DNA from: Amycolatopsis sp. WQ 127309 | Lineage (GTDB): Bacteria; Actinomycetota; Actinomycetes; Mycobacteriales; Pseudonocardiaceae | Assembly: GCF_023023025.1 (NCBI RefSeq) | Contig: NZ_CP095481.1 | Span: forward strand, 7,701,001-7,765,000 | Direction: 5' to 3' | DNA length: 64,000 nt | Notes under the pieces: generated by a model | Seen by the model: the letters and a program-made list of their open reading frames with translations, nothing else | The model's database searches: none | What the model was told of the DNA's origin: nothing | Part shown: positions 33,156-42,201 of the stretch, one piece after another | Numbering within the stretch: the stretch's first letter is position 1 | How the letters are laid out: every line of letters starts with the position of its first letter | Translations under genes and position numbers: made by a program

Positions 33156-35666
33156 GTGGCCGGCAAGCGGTTCAGGCCCATCGCGGCCTGGGTGTCCGCC
33201 GTCGTCGTGTTCACCGTCGGCTCGGTGACGCCGGCCTTCGCCGGTGACCTCGCGGCCTCGAAGCCGACGTCGAAGTGGCTCGCCGCGCAGCTCGCGCCCG
33301 ACGGCACCCTGCAGAACCCGCTCGGTGGCGCGCTGCCCGACCACGGGCTGATGATCGACACGCTCTTCGCGATGTACGCCTCCGGCGACGGCGCGCTGGC
33401 CGCGCCCATCGTGAAGTACCTCGACGACGACCACCACGCCACCGACTACTACACGTGGGACGGCCTCGTCCCCGGCCAGGGCTACGACGCGATCATCACC
33501 GGTGGTGCCGCGGCGAAGGTGCTGGTCGCCGCGGAGATCGCCGGGCGGGACCCGAGGTCCTTCGGTGGGCACGACATGGTCGCCGAGACCCTCGGCACCA
33601 TCGCGCGTTCGGGCGTCGACAAGGGCCGCGTCAGCGACTACTCGAAGAACCCCGACTTCAAGGACTTCGTCAGCAACAACGCCAACGTGTTCGGCCAGGC
33701 CCTGGCTGTGATCGGGCTGGCGGGCGCCGGCCTGACCGATCGGCTCGCGATCGACACGATGCTGAAACAGCAGTGCTCGGACGGCTTCTTCCGGATCTTC
33801 TTCGGCCTCATCCCCACCACGGAGACCGGCGACCAGGTGACACCGGACGGCCACCGGATCTCGACGTGTGACGAGGGCGAGCCGTTCGACCAGTCGACGC
33901 CGGACGGCGACGCCACCGGCGTCGCGCTCTCGGCGATGCTCGCCGCCCGCGACGCCGGTGCGGCGAACCTCGACGCGCCCATCACCAAGGCCGTGAGGTG
34001 GCTGAAGGCCCACCAGACCGCGAGTGGCGGCTGGGGCGGCGGCGTCGGCACCGAAGCGCCCAACACCAACAGCACCGGCCTGATCCTGCAGGCGCTCGCC
34101 GACGCCGGGTGCGCGGACGCCGCGATGGCGTCGGGGACCGCTTTCCTCCGGTCCGCCGAAGCGACCGCGGCCGACACGGGCACCCCGCTCGGGGATCAGC
34201 TCGGCGCCATCGCCTACACCCCGGCCGAGTACCGAGCCGCGCGCACCGCCGGGATCGGCGGGCTCGACACCTGGATCCGCGCGAGCGCGCAGGCCGCACT
34301 CGGCCTGTCCCAGGTCGGGTTCCACGACCTCACCCTCGGCCACGCCGGAGCGCAGGGGCCACCGGACCCCGGCTGCGGCCTGCCCGTTCCGCCACCGCCG
34401 CCGCCCGGCGAAAAGCCCGCGCCGACGGGGGATCACGCTGTGAAGCCGCCGGTCAGCCCGAAGGCCGGCACCCCGGCGGTGCGGCCCGGTTCGCCGCGCG
34501 GCACCGTGGTCGTCCCCGCCGACGCGCCGGCGCCGGTGACCGGCCCGACCCCGGCCGACCGGCTGGGCGGTTACCTCGCGAGCCGGCTCGTCGACGGCGA
34601 CCACGTCGAGGTCGCCCAGGACGGCAAGACCTTCGTCGACTACGACCTGACGGCGGATCTCGTGCTCGCCCTGCACACGCTCGGGCAGCAGCCGGACGCC
34701 GCGGCCCGGGCGTCACGGTTCCTGCTGAGCCCGGACTCGGTCCGGGCCTACGCCCACGGCGCGCCCTACGAACAAGGCCAGGCGGCTTATGCCGAACCCC
34801 TGGCCAAGCTGGACGTCATCGCCCGCTTCGTGGCGGACCCGGCCGTCCCCCAGCTGGGCACCGACCTCGCCGCGCTGCGCACCGCGTCCGGGGAGTTCAC
34901 CGACACCGGGGAGTTCGCCGACACCACCGGATCCCTGCGGCGGCACGCGTGGGCCACGCTGGCGACCACGGCCACGGCGCCGGCCGATGCCGCGGCCGGG
35001 ACACTCGTCGCCCACCAGTGCGCGGACGGGCTCTTCCCGGCCGTCTTGACCGGGAAGCCGTGCGCCACCGGCGATCTCGCCGCGACGGCCGCCGCAGTCG
35101 AGGCGCTGAACGCCGTCCCGCGTGACGGCCGGGCGCCGGGCAACGTCGCGCCGGCCGGCTGGACGCCCGAACACCGGCAGGCCCTCGAGTCCGCCGCCGC
35201 GGCGCTGACCACCCGCACCGGACCCGACGGCACGGTCGCCGCGGCGGACGGGCAGCCCGATCCCGTGCTCACGGCGGCCGTCGCCGGCGGGTTCAGCTCC
35301 GCCGGGCTCGACGCGAGCAAGGCCGCACAGGCCCTCGGCGCGCTCGTCCTGGCCGACGGCGGGTTCCCGAAGAGCCCGGGCGGGCCGAGCGACCCCGGCG
35401 CGAGCATCGCCGCGGCGACCGGGATCGCCGGGCGGACCTGGCTCGACGCGGACGGCTCCCCGCTCACGACGGCGGTCCGGTTGCCGCTGGCCGAGCCGCT
35501 CGCCGCCGCGGGTGGCCACGGCGGTGTCGTCGCGGCGCCGGCCGCTCTCGGCGGTTCGGCGCTCTGGCTGGCCTTCCGCCTGTCCGGTGCCGCGCTCGTC
35601 CTCGCCTTCGCGCTGGCCGCCGGCCTGCGCCACCTGATCACCCGCACACCACGCACCAGGGGGTAA
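33156..35666 (+). CDS. Membrane-anchored tandem alpha/alpha-barrel protein (prenyltransferase/squalene-cyclase-like repeats), B12 regulated
   Basis: An 836-residue surface protein. A signal peptide ends at about residue 30 (TPAFAGDLA). Two alpha/alpha-toroid regions (about 30-400 and 460-780) consist of repeats such as TGLILQALADAGC and ATGVALSAMLAARDAG, like prenyltransferase/squalene-cyclase repeats. A Pro-rich linker separates them. A C-terminal helix (about 800-825) followed by a basic tail anchors it to the membrane. The same fold forms the alpha domain of animal transcobalamin and intrinsic factor. With the riboswitch and ECF genes this suggests corrinoid capture, not isoprenoid chemistry. 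The GTG at 33156 follows GAGGAAGG; the frame extends further upstream into the riboswitch without a ribosome site. Confidence 0.85.
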   Translation: MAGKRFRPIAAWVSAVVVFTVGSVTPAFAGDLAASKPTSKWLAAQLAPDGTLQNPLGGALPDHGLMIDTLFAMYASGDGALAAPIVKYLDDDHHATDYYTWDGLVPGQGYDAIITGGAAAKVLVAAEIAGRDPRSFGGHDMVAETLGTIARSGVDKGRVSDYSKNPDFKDFVSNNANVFGQALAVIGLAGAGLTDRLAIDTMLKQQCSDGFFRIFFGLIPTTETGDQVTPDGHRISTCDEGEPFDQSTPDGDATGVALSAMLAARDAGAANLDAPITKAVRWLKAHQTASGGWGGGVGTEAPNTNSTGLILQALADAGCADAAMASGTAFLRSAEATAADTGTPLGDQLGAIAYTPAEYRAARTAGIGGLDTWIRASAQAALGLSQVGFHDLTLGHAGAQGPPDPGCGLPVPPPPPPGEKPAPTGDHAVKPPVSPKAGTPAVRPGSPRGTVVVPADAPAPVTGPTPADRLGGYLASRLVDGDHVEVAQDGKTFVDYDLTADLVLALHTLGQQPDAAARASRFLLSPDSVRAYAHGAPYEQGQAAYAEPLAKLDVIARFVADPAVPQLGTDLAALRTASGEFTDTGEFADTTGSLRRHAWATLATTATAPADAAAGTLVAHQCADGLFPAVLTGKPCATGDLAATAAAVEALNAVPRDGRAPGNVAPAGWTPEHRQALESAAAALTTRTGPDGTVAAADGQPDPVLTAAVAGGFSSAGLDASKAAQALGALVLADGGFPKSPGGPSDPGASIAAATGIAGRTWLDADGSPLTTAVRLPLAEPLAAAGGHGGVVAAPAALGGSALWLAFRLSGAALVLAFALAAGLRHLITRTPRTRG

Positions 35667-35670
35667 CACC

Positions 35671-36534
35671 ATGAGACGTCTTCCTTCGCTGCTGGCCGGT
35701 CTCGCCGTCCTGGCCGGGCTCGTCGTGTCGTCGGCGACGCCGGCGTCGGCGGTCGACCCGGCCAAGGGCTACACCGGGATCTGCACCGGCAACGACGCGC
35801 TGAGCGGCGTCACCGTCGTCGTCGACTTCCAGGAGCTGAACGGCAACGGCGGCACCGCCGCGCCGACGATCACCCGCTGCTCGCCGAACGCCGCCCCCGG
35901 CACGGACCGCACCGGCATCCAGGCCCTGCAGGACGCGGGCATCGCCGTCGCCGGCGTCGCGCAGTGGGGACTCGGGTTCGTCTGCCGGCTGGAAGGCCGG
36001 CCCTCGGCGACCGAGCCGATCCCGGTCTCGGGCAACCCGACGTACAAGGAAGCCTGCGTGCGGACGCCGCCGGGTGGCGCGTACTGGTCGTACTGGAACG
36101 CCACCGGCGCCACCTCGACCTGGACCTACAGCAGCTACGGCGCGCTCAACCGCAACGTCGTCCCCGGCGGTTTCGAAGGCTGGTCGTTCTCCCTGAACCG
36201 GTCCGCCAGCACGAACCCGGTGCCGCGCGTGACCCCGCTCAACCCGGCCGTGAACGCGTCCAACCCGACCGTGAGCCTGTCGGCCGACGACCTGGACCAC
36301 AAGATCACCCTGGGCCAGAGCACCACCCTGACCTGGACGTCCACCAACGCCACGACGCTCACCGCGCAGTCGGTCGCCCCGGCCGCCGGCGGCGGCGCCT
36401 GGTCGGGGTCGCTGGCCGTGCCCGGTGGGACGAAGACGATCACGCCGACGGCCAAGGGCACCTACACGTACACGATCAAGGCGGCCGGCACCGGCGGCAC
36501 GGTGTACTCGACGGCGACCCTGACGGTGCAGTGA
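35671..36534 (+). CDS. Secreted DUF4430-like protein with C-terminal Ig-like domain, B12 locus
   Basis: A 287-residue exported protein. The signal peptide ends near ATPASAVDP at about residue 29. Residues about 30-180 contain GVTVVVDFQELNG, TGIQALQDAGIAVAGVAQWG, YWSYWNA and GGFEGWSFSLN. The order (strand, T-x-L-D/Q-A-L helix, G-V strand, YW-YW strand, G-W-F strand) is that of DUF4430, the beta domain of transcobalamin and intrinsic factor. About 195-287 form an immunoglobulin-like domain. The closest relative in the window is the next gene. ATG at 35671 follows GGGGGTAAC, four bases after the preceding stop. Confidence 0.82.
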   Translation: MRRLPSLLAGLAVLAGLVVSSATPASAVDPAKGYTGICTGNDALSGVTVVVDFQELNGNGGTAAPTITRCSPNAAPGTDRTGIQALQDAGIAVAGVAQWGLGFVCRLEGRPSATEPIPVSGNPTYKEACVRTPPGGAYWSYWNATGATSTWTYSSYGALNRNVVPGGFEGWSFSLNRSASTNPVPRVTPLNPAVNASNPTVSLSADDLDHKITLGQSTTLTWTSTNATTLTAQSVAPAAGGGAWSGSLAVPGGTKTITPTAKGTYTYTIKAAGTGGTVYSTATLTVQ

Positions 36535-37457
36535 GGCGGATCTTCGCGGGGGCGGCCGTCGCGGTGCTGACGGCCGCGCTCGCCCCGGGCGTCGCGCACG
36601 CCGTCGACCAGGGCAAGGGCCATCCCGGGTTCTGCACCGACGGCGCCGGGGTCACCGTCGTGCTCGACTTCCAGCAGCTGGGCGGCACGACCATCGTGCG
36701 CTGCGACCCGCAGACCGGCCGTGGCACCGGCCTGGACGCGCTGAAGAACGCGGGTTTCCAGATCGCCGGGGTCCAGCGGTGGGGCGAGGCGTTCATCTGC
36801 CGCATCGAGAACCGGCCGTCCGCGGTCGAGGAGATCCCGGTCAAGGGCAACGAGCACTACAAGGAGACCTGCGTCGACACACCGCCCGCAGCGGGCTACT
36901 GGTCGTACTGGCACGCCGGGAACAACTGCGCGTGGGAGTACAGCCAGTGGGGCGTGAAGAACCGCGACTTCACCACGGGTGGCTTCGAAGGCTGGTCGTT
37001 CTCGCTGAACGCGACGGCCGGCTCGAACCCGGTGCCGCGGATCGCCGCGGTCCGGCCCGGCACCGCGGGGCCGTGCGTCACCGCGGCGGAGCCGGCGCCG
37101 ACATCCGACGACGTCAACGAAAAGCAGCCCGGCGCCACGACCGCCCCGGCCGCGCCGCCCTCGGGAGCGCCGGCCACCACGGCCGGGCCGCCGGGACAGC
37201 CGGACCGGCCCGGCGCGAGCGGCCGTCCGTTGCCGCCGCCCAAACCGCGGCCCGGCGGGGGTGGGCAGCAGGCCGCCGACCCGGCCGGCAACGTCGCGTT
37301 CACCGGCGGCGAGCAGGCCGCGGACGTCGGCCAGGCGATCAAGGAGCAGGCCGGGGCGAGTGACTACGCGCCCTGGGTGGCAGGTGGCGCCGTCGTGCTG
37401 CTCGCCGCCGCGGCGTGGTTCACCGCGCGGCGCCGCAAGCGCGCCCGGGACAGCTGA
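36531..37457 (+). CDS. Membrane-anchored DUF4430-like protein, B12 locus
   Basis: A 308-residue paralogue of the upstream protein: signal peptide to about residue 24 (APGVAHAVDQ), then the DUF4430-like domain (about 25-165) with GVTVVLDFQQLGG, TGLDALKNAGFQIAGVQRWG, GYWSYWHAG and GGFEGWSFSLN. Here a long Pro/Ala/Gly linker leads to a C-terminal membrane helix (WVAGGAVVLLAAAAWFTA) and a positive tail, so it is tethered to the outer face of the membrane. No LPXTG sorting motif is seen. The GTG at 36531 overlaps the previous stop (GTGA). The soluble and tethered pair look like gene duplicates. Confidence 0.85.
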   Translation: MRRIFAGAAVAVLTAALAPGVAHAVDQGKGHPGFCTDGAGVTVVLDFQQLGGTTIVRCDPQTGRGTGLDALKNAGFQIAGVQRWGEAFICRIENRPSAVEEIPVKGNEHYKETCVDTPPAAGYWSYWHAGNNCAWEYSQWGVKNRDFTTGGFEGWSFSLNATAGSNPVPRIAAVRPGTAGPCVTAAEPAPTSDDVNEKQPGATTAPAAPPSGAPATTAGPPGQPDRPGASGRPLPPPKPRPGGGGQQAADPAGNVAFTGGEQAADVGQAIKEQAGASDYAPWVAGGAVVLLAAAAWFTARRRKRARDS

Positions 37458-38584
37458 TGCTCGCTTCCTGGTTCCTGCCACGTGATCTGCACCCCGCCGC
37501 GTGGTGGGTGTGGGCGCTCGGGCTGGCGGTGGCGGCGAGCCGGACGACGAACCCGTGGCTGCTGCTGACGATCGTCGCGGTGCTCTGCTACGTCGTGATC
37601 GCGCGGCGGGCGGACGCGCCGTGGGCCATGGCGTTCCGGATGTACGCCTACCTCGCCGCGGTCATCATCGGGGTGCGGGTGTTCTTCCGGATCGTCTTCG
37701 GCGGCGCCGAAGGCTCGACGATCATCCTGCGCCTGCCCGAAATCCCGCTGCCCGCCTGGGCCGCGGGCATCCGGCTGCTCGGCGACGTCTCCGCGGAATC
37801 CGTGCTGGGCGGGCTCTACGACGGGCTCCGGCTGGCCACGATGGTGCTCTGCCTCGGCGCGGCCAACGCCCTGGCCAACCCGAAACGGCTGCTCAAGGCG
37901 ATGCCACCGGCGCTCTACGAGGTCGGCACGGCCGTGATCGTCGCGCTGTCGGTGTTCCCGCAGCTGGCCGAGAGCGTCCAGCGCGTCCACCGGGCGCGCA
38001 AGCTGCGCGGCGGCGCGAAGGGACGCCGGTTCCGGGCGCTGCACGCGGTCGTCATCCCGGTGCTGGAGGACGCGCTCGACCGGTCGCTGCAGCTCGCGTC
38101 CTCGATGGACTCCCGCGGCTACGGCCGCACCGGGGTGGTGCGGGCCCGTGCCCGGCTGCTCACCGGCGTGCTGATGATCACCGGCCTGGTCGGGATCTGC
38201 GTCGGGGTCTACGCGACGCTCGACGGCTCGACCCCGCGGTTCCTCGCCACGCCGTTCCTGGTGGGCGGGCTCGTGCTCGGCCTGATCGGCTTCCGGACCG
38301 CGGGGACGCGCGTGCGGCGCACCCGGTACCGGCCGGATCGCTGGCACCCGCCCGAGTTCGTGACCGCCGCGAGCGGTGCCGCGGTGGCCGCGGCGTTGTT
38401 CACGACGTCCAGTGTGGACCCGACGAACCTCAACCCGTCGCTGAGCACGCTGTCCTGGCCGCTGCTGTCCTGGGTGCCGCTCGCCGGCGTGCTCCTCGGC
38501 GTCCTGCCCGCGTTCCTGACCCCGCCGCCCGCGCTGCCGTTCGAAGCGGAACCGGTGCCCGAGACCGAGAAAGTCCCCGCATGA
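37457..38584 (+). CDS. ecfT: ECF transporter T component (EcfT/CbiQ family)
   Basis: A 375-residue membrane scaffold that joins the S component to the ATPases of an energy-coupling-factor importer. It has about seven hydrophobic segments, beginning near residues 13-35 and 50-65. The coupling helices show RLLKAMPPALYEVGTAVIVA and SMDSRGYGRTG near 215, the latter close to the ARG-type coupling motif. The extra C-terminal membrane segments near 235-345 make it longer than typical EcfT (about 265). The ATG at 37457 shares a base with the preceding stop (TGATG). Confidence 0.9.
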   Translation: MLASWFLPRDLHPAAWWVWALGLAVAASRTTNPWLLLTIVAVLCYVVIARRADAPWAMAFRMYAYLAAVIIGVRVFFRIVFGGAEGSTIILRLPEIPLPAWAAGIRLLGDVSAESVLGGLYDGLRLATMVLCLGAANALANPKRLLKAMPPALYEVGTAVIVALSVFPQLAESVQRVHRARKLRGGAKGRRFRALHAVVIPVLEDALDRSLQLASSMDSRGYGRTGVVRARARLLTGVLMITGLVGICVGVYATLDGSTPRFLATPFLVGGLVLGLIGFRTAGTRVRRTRYRPDRWHPPEFVTAASGAAVAAALFTTSSVDPTNLNPSLSTLSWPLLSWVPLAGVLLGVLPAFLTPPPALPFEAEPVPETEKVPA

Positions 38585-40173
38585 TCGAGCTGGACCGCGT
38601 TTCCTTCTGGTACCACGGGCAACCGGAACCCGTTCTCGCCGACGTGTCGCTGTCGATCGGGGAGGGCGAGCTGGTGCTCGTCGCCGGGCGGACCGGCTCG
38701 GGCAAGTCGACGCTGCTCGGCACGTTCAACGGCCTGGTCCCGCACTTCACCGGCGGCCACCTCGAAGGCACGGTGTCGGTCGAGGACGTCGTGACGCGGG
38801 ACCGGCCGCCGCGGGAGTTCGCGCACCTCGTCGGCGTCGTCGGGCAGGATCCGCTGGCCGGGTTCGTCACCGACGTCGTCGAGGACGAACTCGCCTACGG
38901 CATGGAACAGCTCGGCCTGGCCCCGCAGGTGATGCGCCGCCGCGTCGAGGAAACCCTCGACCTGCTCGGCATCGCCGAGCTGCGCCGCCGTCCACTGAGG
39001 ACACTCTCGGGCGGGCAGCAGCAACGCGTCGCCGTCGGGTCGGTGCTGACCATGCACCCGAAAGTCCTCGTGCTCGACGAGCCGACGTCGGCCCTCGACC
39101 CGATCGCGGCCGAGGAGGTCCTCGCGACGCTCGCGCGGCTGGTGCAGGACCTCGGCACCACCGTCGTGCTGGCCGAGCACCGGATGGAACGCGTGATCCC
39201 GTTCGCCGACCGGATGCTCTACGTCCCGGGCGACGGCAGCGTCACCGACGGCACCCCGCCGGAGATCCTGCGCACCACGCCCATCGCGCCGCCGATCGTG
39301 CGGCTCGGCCGCCTCGCCGGCTGGGACCCGCTGCCGATGTCCGTGCGCGACGCCCGCCGGGTCGCCCGGCCGCTGCGCGAGCGCCTCGGCTCGCGCCCGG
39401 AGCCGGCCGGGGCCGAGCCGGGGGAACCGGTGCTGACCGCCTCCGGCGTGGTCGTCCGGTACGGGCCGGTGGTCGCGGTCCGCGGGCTCGATCTCGACCT
39501 GCACCCCGGCCGGGTGGTCGCGATGATGGGCCGCAACGGCTCGGGGAAGTCGTCGTTGCTGTGGGCTTTGCAGGGGTCCGGACCGCGGCAGGGCGGGAAG
39601 GTCCGTGCCGCCGGGGTCGATCCTGGGGAGCTGCCGAGCGCGAAGGCGCGCAAGGTCGTCGGGCTCGTTCCGCAGACCGCGAGCGACCTGCTCTACCTCG
39701 AGTCCGTCGCCGCCGAATGCGCCGCGGCCGATGCCGAGACCGGTGCCGGGCCCGGCTCCTGCCGGGGACTGCTCGACCGGCTCGCCCCCGGGATCGACCC
39801 CGGGCGGCACCCGCGGGACCTGTCCGAAGGGCAGCGGCTCGCGCTGGTGCTGGCGGTGCAGCTGTCCGCGTCGCCGTCGATCATGCTGCTCGACGAGCCG
39901 ACCCGCGGGCTGGACTACCCGGCCAAGGCGGCGCTGGCGGGGATGATCGCCGCGCTGACCGCCGAGGGGTGCGCGGTGGTCGTGGCGACGCACGACGTCG
40001 AGTTCGTCGCGACGGTCGCCGACCGGGTCGTGGTCATGGCCGAGGGGGAGATCGTCGCCGACGGCGCCACCGCGGAGGTGCTCGGCGGATCGCCGGCGTT
40101 CGCGACGCAGGTGGCCAAGATCCTCGGCGGCGGCTGGCTGACCGTCGCCGAGGTCGAGGCGGCGGTCTCATGA
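38581..40173 (+). CDS. ecfA: ECF transporter fused ATPase (EcfA-EcfA')
   Basis: A 530-residue protein that joins both ATPases of an ECF transporter in one chain. The first domain (about 1-245) has Walker A GRTGSGKST, signature LSGGQQQR and Walker [13 protein letters not shown]. The second (about 280-530) has GRNGSGKSS, a degenerate signature LSEGQRLALVLA, and IMLLDEPTRGLD. The altered LSEGQ in the second half implies asymmetric ATP sites. ATG at 38581 overlaps the EcfT stop (ATGA). Fused EcfA pairs are known in actinobacteria. Confidence 0.93.
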   Translation: MIELDRVSFWYHGQPEPVLADVSLSIGEGELVLVAGRTGSGKSTLLGTFNGLVPHFTGGHLEGTVSVEDVVTRDRPPREFAHLVGVVGQDPLAGFVTDVVEDELAYGMEQLGLAPQVMRRRVEETLDLLGIAELRRRPLRTLSGGQQQRVAVGSVLTMHPKVLVLDEPTSALDPIAAEEVLATLARLVQDLGTTVVLAEHRMERVIPFADRMLYVPGDGSVTDGTPPEILRTTPIAPPIVRLGRLAGWDPLPMSVRDARRVARPLRERLGSRPEPAGAEPGEPVLTASGVVVRYGPVVAVRGLDLDLHPGRVVAMMGRNGSGKSSLLWALQGSGPRQGGKVRAAGVDPGELPSAKARKVVGLVPQTASDLLYLESVAAECAAADAETGAGPGSCRGLLDRLAPGIDPGRHPRDLSEGQRLALVLAVQLSASPSIMLLDEPTRGLDYPAKAALAGMIAALTAEGCAVVVATHDVEFVATVADRVVVMAEGEIVADGATAEVLGGSPAFATQVAKILGGGWLTVAEVEAAVS

Positions 40174-41042
40174 CGCGGATCCGTGTGTGGGGGCGCGCCG
40201 ACCAGGCCGTGCGCGTCGGCCCGCGCTCAGCCGTCGTGCTCGGGCTCGCGTCGCTGGCCGGGCTGATGATGTTCGTGTGGCCGCTGCTGGTGCGGGTCGA
40301 ACCGCAGAGCATGCAGCACGGGCCGGACGCGCCGTTCATCTTCTTCGGCATCCTGCCCGTCCTGATCGCTATCGTGCTCGCCGAGCTGTCCGAGGGCGGC
40401 ATGGACGCAAAGGCCCTCGCGATGCTCGGCGTGCTCTCGGCCGTCAACGCCGCGCTGCGGCCGCTGGGCGCGGGCACGGCCGGGATCGAGACGGTGTTCT
40501 TCGTGCTCGTCCTGGCCGGGCGTGTGTTCGGCGCCGGGTTCGGGTTCGTGCTGGGCTGCACGTCGTTGTTCGCCTCGGCCCTGCTGACCGCCGGCGTCGG
40601 GCCGTGGCTGCCGTTCCAGATGCTGTGCTCGGCGTGGATCGGGATGGGTGCCGGGCTGCTGCCGCGTCGCGTGACGGGCAAGGCCGAGATCGCGATGCTG
40701 ATCGGTTACGGCATCGTCGTGGCTTATCTGTTCGGGTTCCTGATGAACCTGTGGTTCTGGCCGTTCATCACCGGCGCCGAAGTCCCGTACCACGACGGGC
40801 ACATCTCGTACGTGGCCGGGGATCCGGTGTGGGAGAACCTGCACCGCTTCGCCGTGTTCACGCTGCTGACGTCGACCGCGGGCTGGGACACCGGCCGCGC
40901 GATCACCAACACCGTGGCGATCGTCGTGCTCGGCCCCGCGGTGCTCGCCACGTTGCGGCGGGCCTCGCGCAAGGCCTCCTACGGCGTCGCCCCGACCTTC
41001 GCCGAACTCCCCGAACAAATCCCGGAAAGGCAGAAACCGTGA
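40170..41042 (+). CDS. ECF transporter S component, probable cobalamin-type (CbrT-like)
   Basis: A 290-residue substrate-binding membrane protein of an ECF importer, with about six hydrophobic segments near residues 20-42, 50-72, 80-130, 140-165, 180-205 and 240-265. The position after the ECF ATPase and under the B12 riboswitch makes vitamin B12 or a corrinoid precursor the probable substrate, as for the actinobacterial riboswitch-regulated CbrT/CbrUV transporters. The loop after TM5 (about 205-235) is long and could contact the surface proteins. ATG at 40170 overlaps the ATPase stop (ATGA). Confidence 0.85.
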   Translation: MTRIRVWGRADQAVRVGPRSAVVLGLASLAGLMMFVWPLLVRVEPQSMQHGPDAPFIFFGILPVLIAIVLAELSEGGMDAKALAMLGVLSAVNAALRPLGAGTAGIETVFFVLVLAGRVFGAGFGFVLGCTSLFASALLTAGVGPWLPFQMLCSAWIGMGAGLLPRRVTGKAEIAMLIGYGIVVAYLFGFLMNLWFWPFITGAEVPYHDGHISYVAGDPVWENLHRFAVFTLLTSTAGWDTGRAITNTVAIVVLGPAVLATLRRASRKASYGVAPTFAELPEQIPERQKP

Positions 41043-42064
41043 AACTCCGTCACCTCGCCGCAGTCGTCACCGCCGCCACGCTCCTGGTCCCGGCGACGGC
41101 GTCCGCCACGACCCCGGCGCAGCGCAGCGCCGACGTCGCAGCAGGTTGGCTCGCCAGACAGCTGGCCGGCGGCGACCACCTGGAAACCGTCTTCGGCGGA
41201 GTGTCCTATCCGGACACCGGCCTGACGATCGACGGCATCTTCGCCTTCGCGTCCGCCGGCGTCGCGAACACCGCCGCCGGCCGCGCGACCACGTACGTCG
41301 CGACGAACCTCGCCGGTTACGTCGGTGACGGCGTCACCGAGTCCTACGCCGGCGCCACCGCGAAGGCGACGCTGGCCGCGGAGGTCCGCGGCCAGGACCC
41401 GGCCACCTTCGGCGGCGCCGACCTGCCCACCCGGCTGCGCGCGTTGCTGGCGCCGTCCGGGCGGTTCTCGGACAGGTCGCAGTACGGGGACTACAGCAAC
41501 GCCTTCAGCCAGTCGCTCGCGCTCATCGCCCTCGACCGGACGCCCGGCGGCGCACCCGCGTCCGCGGTGACCTTCCTCGCCGGGACGCAGTGCGCGGACG
41601 GCGGCTTCCCCCTCGACTTCGGCGTGACGCCCTGCGTCGGCGACACCGACTCGACGGCGATGGCCGCCCAGGCGCTGCAGGCGACCGGCCGGCCCGGCCA
41701 GGCCCAGCAGGGCCTGACCTGGCTGGCCGGGAAGCAGCAGGCGAACGGCGGGATCTCGGTCGGCACCGGTGATCCGGCGGTCGCGCCGAACGCCAACACG
41801 ACCGGTCTGGCCGGGCAGGCGTTCCGCGCGGGCCTGCGGCTCGCCGCGGCTCAGAAGGCGAAGACGTTCCTCACCGGCCTCCAGGTCGGCTGCGCGGGCG
41901 TCGCGGCGAACCGCGGCGCGATCGCCTACGACGCCACCGGCTACCACGCCGGCACCGTCGTGCGCGCGACCACCCAGGCCGTCCTCGGGCTCGGCGGCCG
42001 CGGCCTGGCCCAGCTGACGTCGGCCGGGTCGTCCGCCGCGGAGCCGGCGCCGGCCTGCCCGTGA
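41039..42064 (+). CDS. Secreted single alpha/alpha-barrel protein, B12 locus
   Basis: A 341-residue exported protein. The signal peptide ends near ATASATTPA at about residue 24. The mature part is one toroid of prenyltransferase-like helical repeats (DSTAMAAQALQATG, NTTGLAGQAFRAGL, RATTQAVLGLGG), similar to each half of the tandem protein at the operon start. The DxTAMA-type motif recurs in transcobalamin alpha domains. Cysteines at both ends suggest disulfides. It lacks a membrane anchor, so it may be a soluble corrinoid carrier or docking module. The GTG at 41039 overlaps the S component stop. It is the last gene before a terminator. Confidence 0.85.
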   Translation: MKLRHLAAVVTAATLLVPATASATTPAQRSADVAAGWLARQLAGGDHLETVFGGVSYPDTGLTIDGIFAFASAGVANTAAGRATTYVATNLAGYVGDGVTESYAGATAKATLAAEVRGQDPATFGGADLPTRLRALLAPSGRFSDRSQYGDYSNAFSQSLALIALDRTPGGAPASAVTFLAGTQCADGGFPLDFGVTPCVGDTDSTAMAAQALQATGRPGQAQQGLTWLAGKQQANGGISVGTGDPAVAPNANTTGLAGQAFRAGLRLAAAQKAKTFLTGLQVGCAGVAANRGAIAYDATGYHAGTVVRATTQAVLGLGGRGLAQLTSAGSSAAEPAPACP

Positions 42065-42071
42065 CCACGGG

Positions 42072-42102
42072 GGAGCCCGGCGCCCGCGAGGTGCCGGGCT
42101 CC
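42072..42102 (+). terminator. Terminator of the B12/ECF operon
   Basis: GGAGCCCGGC at 42072-42081 and GCCGGGCTCC at 42093-42102 form a perfect 10-bp stem with an 11-base loop, starting eight bases after the last stop codon of the operon. Confidence 0.75.
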
Positions 42103-42201
42103 TGCCGGTTCGAAGTGCCCTGCTCAACGCGTGAATTCACGAAGCGACATTGATCACTCCCGGCTCCGGGCGCCCGCGTCGGTCACGCATGATGGCCGGA
42201 A

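Noticed and set aside
33156..35666. Terpene cyclase/squalene-hopene cyclase function for the barrel proteins
   Set aside because: No DXDD or QW-motif catalytic set seen, exported, and under a B12 riboswitch; repeats reflect fold only.
42130..42141. CGTGAATTCACG perfect palindrome upstream of the MFS gene
   Set aside because: Twelve bases with no spacing or flanking evidence; could be chance. Mentioned only as a possible operator.
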